A DNA stretch of 64,000 nucleotides from Fibrobacter sp. UWH4. GTDB taxonomy: Bacteria > Fibrobacterota > Fibrobacteria > Fibrobacterales > Fibrobacteraceae. The DNA is taken from positions 62,001 through 126,000 of the forward strand of contig NZ_FRAY01000006.1 in assembly GCF_900142475.1 (NCBI RefSeq), read 5' to 3'. The stretch's first letter is position 1; every line of letters starts with the position of its first letter. The position numbers were made by a program, and so were the translations under genes. Of this stretch, positions 16,296-23,218 are shown one piece after another. The notes below the pieces were generated by a model. That model saw only the letters and a program-made list of their open reading frames with translations. It had not been told where the DNA came from and did not search any database.

Positions 16296-17210
16296 ATGCT
16301 CCCCCTTAGCAAAAACTACACCCCGAGACTTCTCCATGGTACGGCGCCGTGGCACTTGCTCGCCATCGTCACCATCACGTTCTGGGGCACAAGTTTCGTG
16401 AGCACCAAGGTTCTTTTGAACCACGGTTTTTCGGCGGTACAGATTTTCGCGCTACGTTTCGCCGTCACCTACCTGATACTCCTTGCGGCAAGGCACCGCC
16501 AGTTCCGTTGCGAAAGCTGGAAGCACGAACTCCTCCTGTTTATTTGCGGCATTACCGGATGCACGCTCTATTTCTGGACCGAGAACACGGCCCTTACGCT
16601 TTCGCCCACAAGCAACGTCTCGCTCATCGTCTGTTCCAGCGCACTCCTGACCATGATTTTCGGCGGAATCTTCTACAAGAGCGAACGCCTCGGCAAGCGA
16701 CAAATTCTAGGATGTCTCCTAACCTTCACCGGCATGGTACTCGTCGTGCTGAACGGAAAATTCGTCCTCAAGCTTTCTCCCGTCGGAGACTTCATCGCGT
16801 TCGGAGGCGCAATCATGTGGGCCGTCTATTCTCTTGTGGTGCGGCAGCTGAACGATAAGTACTCCGCACTGTTCATCACGCGAAAGATGTTCTTTTACGG
16901 AAGCATCACCTCGCTTTTCATCATGCTTATCGAGGGGCGCGAGATTCCATGGCAGAATTTCGCGGAGCCCGTCGTTGCGCTCAATTTCCTCTGCCTCACG
17001 GTATTTTCTTCGCTGTTCGGCTACCTTATTTGGAATAAAGTATTAAAACAAATCGGAACCGTACTCGCCTCCAATTATGCCTACGCCATCCCGCTGATTA
17101 CGACCGTTACCGCGGCCATCACACTCGGCGAGCATATCACGGCCGTCGCCATCGCAGGTGCACTCGCCATTGTCGCAGGGATAGTCCTCGCGCAATTCAA
17201 ACGGAAATAA
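16296..17210 (+). CDS. EamA/DMT-family transporter
   Basis: ATG at 16296 gives 304 aa with about ten membrane helices in two EamA halves. The first half begins HLLAIVTITFWGTSFVSTKV, a typical EamA start; the second contains GDFIAFGGAIMWAVYSLVVR and ends PLITTVTAAITLGEHITAVA. Drug/metabolite transporters of this type export amino acids, nucleosides or other metabolites across the inner membrane. The substrate cannot be inferred. The gene is divergent from metY and convergent with purF, with a hairpin between it and purF. Confidence 0.82.
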   Translation: MLPLSKNYTPRLLHGTAPWHLLAIVTITFWGTSFVSTKVLLNHGFSAVQIFALRFAVTYLILLAARHRQFRCESWKHELLLFICGITGCTLYFWTENTALTLSPTSNVSLIVCSSALLTMIFGGIFYKSERLGKRQILGCLLTFTGMVLVVLNGKFVLKLSPVGDFIAFGGAIMWAVYSLVVRQLNDKYSALFITRKMFFYGSITSLFIMLIEGREIPWQNFAEPVVALNFLCLTVFSSLFGYLIWNKVLKQIGTVLASNYAYAIPLITTVTAAITLGEHITAVAIAGALAIVAGIVLAQFKRK

Positions 17211-17235
17211 TCAAGCGGAAATAAAAAAAGGAAAT

Positions 17236-17254
17236 GCCCGGCTTTGAACCGGGC
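17236..17254 (-). terminator. Intrinsic terminator of purF
   Basis: GCCCGG (17236-17241) and CCGGGC (17249-17254) form a stem. Read on the minus strand it is followed by ATTTCC and seven T residues. It may also serve the convergent EamA gene. Confidence 0.75.
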
Positions 17255-17285
17255 AAAACCTTATAAAAACGGGAAAGAGGACTGG

Positions 17286-18764
17286 CTATTCCTTGTCCTT
17301 CTTGTCCGAATTTTCGCCGCAGTGGCAGGGACAATGGTAGCAGTCCCCCGTCTCGGCGAAGTCCTTGCCGCTCCAGCAGTAGGTGCAGAGCTGGTCTTCG
17401 GGGAGACCGATGGCCGCGATAACATCGTCGATGCGCTGGAAGGCGAGCGTCGTCAGGTTGAGTTTCTGACGGATGTATTCGACCATTCCCTTGTATTCTT
17501 CGCCATCCGGGTTCGTGTACTTTTCGATGTCGGCATTTTCGCCTTCCTTGTCGCGGATGTAGCGACGCGTAATCAAGTCGTACTCGTTCTTGGAACGGGA
17601 GAAGTTGATGAACTTGCAGGGGTAAACCAGCGGCGGACAGGCGATACGCATGTGCGTTTCCTTACAGCCGAGAGAATAGAGCTTCAGGGCCTGCTTTCCG
17701 AGCTGCGTGCCACGCACGATGGAGTCGTCGCAGAACACAAGACGACGGTCCTTGATGAGCCCCGGAATCGGGATAAGCTTCATCGAGGCGACGCGTTCGC
17801 GCTGCTTCTGGTCCTGCGGCATAAAGGAGCGGGCCCAGGTCGGCGTATACTTGACAAAGGGGCGTGCAAACTTGATGCCGGCCTCGTGCGCATAACCTAA
17901 TGCGTGAGAGGTGCCGGAATCAGGAATACCGCAGGCGGCATCGGCTTCGGTCGGCGTTCTCTTGGCGAGAGCGGAACCGCAGCGGTAGCGCGTCATTTCG
18001 ACATTGCGGCCTTCGTAGCTGGAAGCGGGATAACCGTAGTAGACCCAGAGGAAGGAGCAGATGGCCATCTTCTTGCCAGGAGCGACGAGTGTCTTGTCGC
18101 CATCCGGAGTGAGTTCGACAATTTCACCGGGGCCCATGTCGCGGACATAGTCGTAACCGAGGTTGTGGAGTGCGCAGCTTTCCTGCACGGCAATCATCGA
18201 GCCGTCCTTCTTGCCGAGAACGATCGGCGTGCGGCCCCACTTGTCGCGGCTTGCGTAGAACTTTCCTTCGCTGTCCATCAGGAGCACCGAGCAGCTGCCC
18301 TTTACCTTTTCGTGGACATACTTGAGGCCATCCACAATCGAATCGCGCGTGGCAATCAGCGCCGACACCACTTCGGTCGGGCCAACCATTCCGCTGGTCG
18401 TCGAATACTGGAGCTGCATGCAGTTGTTCTTGAAGAGTTCGTTCTTCAGGTCCTCGATATTCGAGATGAGACCGACGGTAACAAAGGCAAACGTGCCCAG
18501 CTTGGAGGTCATCACGAGCGGCTGCGGATCCGTATCGGAAATGACACCGATACCCACCTTGCCCGAAAACGCGGCGAGGTCGTGTTCAAACTTGCTGCGG
18601 AACGGGGTGTTCTGGATATTGTGAATCGAACGATGGAATTTACCGCTCGGATTCAAGACTGCCATACCGCCACGGTGGGTTCCAAGATGTGAATGGTAGT
18701 CGGTTCCAAAAAAGAGATCACTTACACAGTCTTCTTTAGAAACAACACCGCAAAAGCCGCCCAT
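17286..18764 (-). CDS. purF: Amidophosphoribosyltransferase
   Basis: PurF catalyses the first committed step of purine synthesis: PRPP plus glutamine to phosphoribosylamine. The protein begins MGGFCGVVSKED. Cys5 is expected to be the N-terminal nucleophile of the glutaminase domain after removal of a four-residue propeptide. The PRPP-binding loop is RRLVFCDDSIVRGTQLGK near residue 350. YASRDKWGRTPIVLG and GIPDSGTSHALGYAHEAGIK are further hallmarks. The product is 492 aa, with a cysteine-rich end (CTYCWSGK, CYHCPCHCGE) unlike the E. coli enzyme. AAGGAG lies six bases before the ATG. The cysteine tail may bind a metal or Fe-S cluster, which is inference. Confidence 0.88.
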   Translation of the reverse strand: MGGFCGVVSKEDCVSDLFFGTDYHSHLGTHRGGMAVLNPSGKFHRSIHNIQNTPFRSKFEHDLAAFSGKVGIGVISDTDPQPLVMTSKLGTFAFVTVGLISNIEDLKNELFKNNCMQLQYSTTSGMVGPTEVVSALIATRDSIVDGLKYVHEKVKGSCSVLLMDSEGKFYASRDKWGRTPIVLGKKDGSMIAVQESCALHNLGYDYVRDMGPGEIVELTPDGDKTLVAPGKKMAICSFLWVYYGYPASSYEGRNVEMTRYRCGSALAKRTPTEADAACGIPDSGTSHALGYAHEAGIKFARPFVKYTPTWARSFMPQDQKQRERVASMKLIPIPGLIKDRRLVFCDDSIVRGTQLGKQALKLYSLGCKETHMRIACPPLVYPCKFINFSRSKNEYDLITRRYIRDKEGENADIEKYTNPDGEEYKGMVEYIRQKLNLTTLAFQRIDDVIAAIGLPEDQLCTYCWSGKDFAETGDCYHCPCHCGENSDKKDKE

Positions 18765-18839
18765 AAAGACTCCTTGTCGAAAAGGGATTCTGTTTCGCTA
18801 AAAGTTAGAAATTTTAGGCGTCCTGCAATACACTTTTTT

Positions 18840-19079
18840 TCATATTTCGGTGAAGCGGTCCATGGTCGAGCCGTCGGGCAGCAGGACTTTACTTTCAAAA
18901 TCGTTACGGTCGCGCACCCAAAGCGTTCCCTTCGGGTGGTCGGGGGTTTCGTACTCGCTACGGTAAACGACCAGCGGCTTCACCGACTCGCAGTCAAGCG
19001 CATCGGCGGACACCACGGTATAGAGCATCGTCTCTTTCTTGTAGTGGCGGTAACGGTGCCCGGCAATCGCCTTCGACAT
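18840..19079 (-). CDS. DUF1653 domain protein
   Basis: The product is 79 aa and matches the DUF1653 pattern: GHRYRHYKKETMLYTVVS, LVVYRSEYETPDHPKGTLWV and DRFTEI at the C-terminus. The family is small, soluble and of unknown function; it often occurs as a stand-alone gene or fused to NUDIX-like enzymes. The start codon overlaps the stop of the upstream NUDIX gene (TGATG), so translation is coupled and the two proteins probably act together. Confidence 0.78.
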   Translation of the reverse strand: MSKAIAGHRYRHYKKETMLYTVVSADALDCESVKPLVVYRSEYETPDHPKGTLWVRDRNDFESKVLLPDGSTMDRFTEI

Positions 19080-19612
19080 CAGGCATTCTCCTCAAGCCAG
19101 CAGTAATCCTTCGGATGTTCCACGAATTTTTCGGGATGCAGCTTGTGCTTCGCGAAGAATTCCTCGCGGGTCATCCACACGAAGCCGTCCACTTCGCCCG
19201 GTTGCGGCACGAGTGACTTTATCTCGTCGTCGGAAAGCGTAATACGGTAGACGTCGTAGTACTCGTTGTCGAGGTAGGAGCCGCCGTTAAGCACGCTTTC
19301 GTGCTTGGCCTCGAATAGATATTCGAGGTCGCGCGAACTCTTGTGCACGCCCAGTTCTTCCCGGAGTTCGCGCACGGCGGCGTTCACGCTGGAATCCCCT
19401 GCCGAAATGTGCCCGGCACAGCTCGTATCGAGAAGCCCCGGATTATTTTCCTTGACGCGGCTCCGCAGCTGGAACAGGATACGCCTGTTCGAATCGAACG
19501 CCCAGATATGCACCGTCCGGTGCCAAAGGCCCTCGGCATGCACCTTGCCGCGTCCGCAAGAGAAACCCGCCGGAGTCCCGTCTGCATTCAATACGTCGAT
19601 CTGTTCTTCCAT
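19079..19612 (-). CDS. NUDIX hydrolase, IPP-isomerase/YfcD-like
   Basis: The 177-aa protein has the Nudix signature GHISAGDSSVNAAVRELREE followed by LGV, and the flanking LWHRTVHIWAFDSNRRILFQ and FVWMTREEFFAKHKLHPEKF segments typical of the Idi/YfcD-like NUDIX subfamily. That subfamily hydrolyses nucleotide derivatives or isomerises isopentenyl diphosphate. The full Idi active-site cysteine arrangement is not obvious, so a hydrolase is favoured. The start codon overlaps the stop of the kinase-like gene upstream (TGATG), placing it in the same operon as the sensor proteins. A link between the sensory locus and nucleotide metabolism is possible. Confidence 0.75.
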   Translation of the reverse strand: MEEQIDVLNADGTPAGFSCGRGKVHAEGLWHRTVHIWAFDSNRRILFQLRSRVKENNPGLLDTSCAGHISAGDSSVNAAVRELREELGVHKSSRDLEYLFEAKHESVLNGGSYLDNEYYDVYRITLSDDEIKSLVPQPGEVDGFVWMTREEFFAKHKLHPEKFVEHPKDYCWLEENA

Positions 19613-22134
19613 CAGAAAAGCTCCTTGAAGATTTGCATCAGCTGGCGATATTTCTGCATCAGCTCGCCATGACGATTACGGACAAAATCATAGTCGCCTT
19701 CGTTGCAAGCGAATTCCAGCGTCTTGCTGATACTCGATATTTCCACCGCACCGATATACAGTGCCTTGCTCTTCAGCGAACGCACCAGCAAGCGGTAATT
19801 CTCGAAATCTTCTGCCTTGAAGTAAGAATTCAAGATAACATCCGCGTGGTACGACGAAAAATCCATCAGTCTCTTACGGTAAATCGCCTCGTTCATCTGG
19901 CAACATTCCAATCCAATGAGCACATCGACCAAACCTGTCGTCATCAGGTTTTCCAGGTCGTCCGGAAGCATCGGCGTTTCCGGTGTCGCCGTCGCCAAAA
20001 CTTCCGGCCGCTTACGCGGAGGAGCGACAGGAGTATCCTCCTGCAGTTCTTCATCCCTGACTTCTTCTTCGGGGACAACATCGAACCACTGCACCATATC
20101 CTTCGGCAGGAATTTCAGGAGCATCGCAAACAACGATTCCTCACGGACAGGCTCCGTCAAGAAATCGGCGTACCCGATCTTCTTGCACACCTCCCTTGCA
20201 ATCGTCTCGCTGTTCGCCGTCAGCATCACGATGGGAGTATCCTTGTTCGGGTGGTCCGCGAGGCCGCTCATCATCGTGAAAAGATCCATTCCGTCGATCA
20301 CGGGCATCGCGTGGTCCAGGAACACGATATCGTAATGCTTCCGCTTGAACTTTTCGAGCGCTTCCATCCCGTTATCCACTGCATCCATGTGGATTTCCGT
20401 TTCCTTGAGCATACCTCCCATCACGCGCAGATTCATGAGCATGGAATCGACCGCGAGGACAGACGCCGTCGGTGCACAGAAATACCGTGTGCTGTTCCGC
20501 GACGACAATTGCAACTCGTCGTAACGCCGCTTGAAATCCCCTACAGGCTCGTTTCTCACAACCTGTTGTGGCAAGACAATCATAAAGGCGGGCTTGTCGT
20601 CCAGCAAGGCGTTCAGCTTCAATTCCCCCTGCATCAAGAGAACTAACCGCCTCACCAGAGTCAATCCAATTCCCGTCCAGCCGCTACCCGAATCAGGGAC
20701 CTTGATAATCAAGTTGATATTGCGGCCGTCCCATTCGCCGTCCTCGGTAACGCGTTCGTAATCGACGAAGATATCCGCCACCGCCCCCGACGAGAACTTT
20801 TCGGCATTGAAGAAGATATTGCCCAGAATCTGCCGGACACGGATTTCGTCTCCAAACAACCGCGACGGTATTCGGCTATTGACCTTCAGCTCAAAATTTT
20901 TCGTCTTGTTCACGCTATCCGCCGCCGTCAAGCAACCGCTAAGTACCGCGAACAGGTCGTATTCCGTCGACGTAATTTCCAACGAATTCAAGTCAACCTT
21001 CGCGATATCTTCCAGGTCATCCGCAAGAGAAAGCAGCCACTGCCCGGCACCAGAAATATTTCGGGTATAATCCTTCAAGGCGGGGTCATGATTTTCCTTG
21101 GCAATCACCGAATTCATCGCGAGGATACTCGACAAGGGGGCTCGCATCTCGGTTCCCGCATTGCGCAAAAGCGAAAGCCGTTCCTGATACGGGTCATCAA
21201 CAGGATCGGCTTCCTTGCGTTGCCGGTGCCGTTCCCTCCGTTTACGATCTATAAAAAAGCAGGCGAATATCCCCAACACGAAAAGAACAACCAGCATTCC
21301 GACGACACAGAATACCAGGAACGGAATCCGGTTAAGCCCGGCGCCAACCTTGGATTTCGGCTCCATCCCCACGAGAGAGAATCCACGGTAGCCGAGTTTC
21401 GCACGGTAGAAATAGTAGAGTTCACCGCCCACATTTTCACTGACAACCATGGCTCCCGTCCAGCGGTCGCGCAGATTCAGCCGTTCATAAATCCTCGTGT
21501 AATCCAACTCACGCCAGCCGGAATCGTTTTTCCAGTTGCCTCTCTTGGACTCAATGACAGGATGGTCGCTACTATCCAGCACCACCATGTAGCATCTTTC
21601 GGAGATGCAGTTGTCATCAAAGAAATCATCCACCCCCTTTTCACGATACAGCTTGTAAAGGATATTGCGGATATTTCGATTATGGTAGACAGGGACCGCA
21701 AAAAGCAGGCCCTTTCCCTGACGGTAGCAGAAAGTCTTCGCGCCGTGCAACGCTTCGGCCAGGCAACCAAATTCATCCATGGTCACCCCAGTCAACGTGT
21801 CTCCCTCGAAATAACCGTCACCGAGCGACAGCAGGCCGTAATTGTAGTTCTTGATATCGAGATCCAGGCTGACAACGCCTCCTCCCAGGTCGGAATGCCT
21901 CTCGATATGCCGCGCCATGCCTTCCAGCGCATTTAGACGGACACGGAAATTCTCGTTCGCGAGTTCAGCGACAAGAGTCGACTTCTGCAAGACCTGCCGG
22001 GCTTCATACTGGTCCAAAAAACTTTCCAGTTTCACCCTCAACAAAATGCAAACAATGCAGAGGGCGAAAACGACGATGGCCATCCAGACCACCAGCTCTA
22101 TATTGACCTTAGTACTTCTGGGATTTAATTCCAT
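19612..22134 (-). CDS. Degenerate hybrid histidine kinase-like sensor protein
   Basis: Start MELNPRSTKV (22134), with GGGAG six bases upstream, gives 840 aa. Order: TM helix, about 220-residue extracytoplasmic domain, second TM (FLVFCVVGMLVVLFVLGIFA), HisKA-like segment, HATPase-like segment, receiver, HPt-like helix bundle. Almost every catalytic residue is altered. The H-box is GTEMRAPLSSIL, with Thr where His is expected. G1 (DSGSG) runs straight into G2 (GIGL), so the ATP lid is missing. The receiver acidic pair is VDS, and its conserved Lys is Glu (TEPVREE), though the phospho-Asp is present (FLDHAMP). The HPt His is Arg (VRSLKSKALYIGA). It is probably a catalytically dead scaffold or sensor partner. 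Confidence 0.8.
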   Translation of the reverse strand: MELNPRSTKVNIELVVWMAIVVFALCIVCILLRVKLESFLDQYEARQVLQKSTLVAELANENFRVRLNALEGMARHIERHSDLGGGVVSLDLDIKNYNYGLLSLGDGYFEGDTLTGVTMDEFGCLAEALHGAKTFCYRQGKGLLFAVPVYHNRNIRNILYKLYREKGVDDFFDDNCISERCYMVVLDSSDHPVIESKRGNWKNDSGWRELDYTRIYERLNLRDRWTGAMVVSENVGGELYYFYRAKLGYRGFSLVGMEPKSKVGAGLNRIPFLVFCVVGMLVVLFVLGIFACFFIDRKRRERHRQRKEADPVDDPYQERLSLLRNAGTEMRAPLSSILAMNSVIAKENHDPALKDYTRNISGAGQWLLSLADDLEDIAKVDLNSLEITSTEYDLFAVLSGCLTAADSVNKTKNFELKVNSRIPSRLFGDEIRVRQILGNIFFNAEKFSSGAVADIFVDYERVTEDGEWDGRNINLIIKVPDSGSGWTGIGLTLVRRLVLLMQGELKLNALLDDKPAFMIVLPQQVVRNEPVGDFKRRYDELQLSSRNSTRYFCAPTASVLAVDSMLMNLRVMGGMLKETEIHMDAVDNGMEALEKFKRKHYDIVFLDHAMPVIDGMDLFTMMSGLADHPNKDTPIVMLTANSETIAREVCKKIGYADFLTEPVREESLFAMLLKFLPKDMVQWFDVVPEEEVRDEELQEDTPVAPPRKRPEVLATATPETPMLPDDLENLMTTGLVDVLIGLECCQMNEAIYRKRLMDFSSYHADVILNSYFKAEDFENYRLLVRSLKSKALYIGAVEISSISKTLEFACNEGDYDFVRNRHGELMQKYRQLMQIFKELF

Positions 22135-23218
22135 CGTAAACTCCCTTGACATACCAGTCAAAATGTTCAAGCAAATCTTCGTCGGAAATGCATTCGCCCT
22201 TTTCTACGCGAACGTTTCCGTGACTGTCGACAATCGGTCCCCAGAACACATCGTAGCGATTCTTAGCAAGCATTTCCCTTTCATGGGCCACTTTCTTAGA
22301 AATTTCTTCGTCAACATGGGCCGACAGCGGAGCAAGATCCACCACGCCACTTTCCATCCCGAGCCAGGACCTTCCCGAAACAAAGTTGCCGGACAAGATG
22401 TCGCGAATCCGCGACTCGTAAAAATTTTCCCAGTGCCATACAGGAGCGGTCAAGAAATGATTCGGGAAATACGAGGAATTGTCCATATTGTAACCCACAA
22501 TCCAGATTCCCTTCTCGTCGGCGATTTCATACGGGGAAAGGGCATCCAGATGCACCGTCAGCACGTCTATATTGTGCGCCCTCAGCAAGCTATGCGTCGC
22601 TTCTGCCGACATCGATTCATCTGACCAGGAATGCGTCCAGTTCACAAATACCTTCGCCTGCGGATTCACCTTCTGGACCCCGAGCGCAAACGCATCCAGC
22701 CCGCGGACCACCTCGGAAATTTTGAAGGAAGCCAAATAACCGATTTCGTTCGTCTTGGTCTTAAGTCCAGCCACGATTCCCGAAAGATAGCGTATCTGGT
22801 AGATGCGTCCATAATAAGTCAACAGGTTCGCCCCCGACCGCACCCCCGCCGCATGCAGGAACTTGACCTTCGGATGTTTCTTGGCAACCGACATCGCAGC
22901 CGCACCGAAATCAAACGAGTTCGCAATCACGATTTCGGCGCCATCGGCAATCGCCTTTTCCATATTGTTGTACGCCGTGGAATCGGGTGGAGTATTTTCG
23001 TAATACGCCACTTTCAGGTTTAGGCGTTGAGCCACTTTCTCTATGGCCTTACAATGCGACTCGTTCCAGCTGTGATCATTACAGACGCCCCTCATGATCA
23101 TGGCAACACACACATTTTTCCGCGAATCCTTGCCATCGGAATCATAATCGTACACGACTATAACCGCCACAATGATCGCAGACACCACGATCGACAATGT
23201 GATTAGCCACCTAATCAT
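22109..23218 (-). CDS. BMP-family periplasmic binding protein, membrane-anchored
   Basis: The 369-aa protein begins with an uncleaved-looking hydrophobic helix (MIRWLITLSIVVSAIIVAVI), then a periplasmic binding protein type I domain of the BMP/Med family: ADGAEIVIANSFDFG, VKFLHAAG, GRIYQIRYLSGIVAG and IGYLASF, then VFVNWTHSWSDESMS. BMP proteins bind purine nucleosides or related ligands, usually for an ABC transporter, but no permease is nearby. Here the gene overlaps both kinase-like genes (4 bp with the first, about 25 bp with the second). It therefore likely delivers the ligand signal to them. The fold is clear; the ligand is unknown. Confidence 0.82.
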   Translation of the reverse strand: MIRWLITLSIVVSAIIVAVIVVYDYDSDGKDSRKNVCVAMIMRGVCNDHSWNESHCKAIEKVAQRLNLKVAYYENTPPDSTAYNNMEKAIADGAEIVIANSFDFGAAAMSVAKKHPKVKFLHAAGVRSGANLLTYYGRIYQIRYLSGIVAGLKTKTNEIGYLASFKISEVVRGLDAFALGVQKVNPQAKVFVNWTHSWSDESMSAEATHSLLRAHNIDVLTVHLDALSPYEIADEKGIWIVGYNMDNSSYFPNHFLTAPVWHWENFYESRIRDILSGNFVSGRSWLGMESGVVDLAPLSAHVDEEISKKVAHEREMLAKNRYDVFWGPIVDSHGNVRVEKGECISDEDLLEHFDWYVKGVYDGIKSQKY

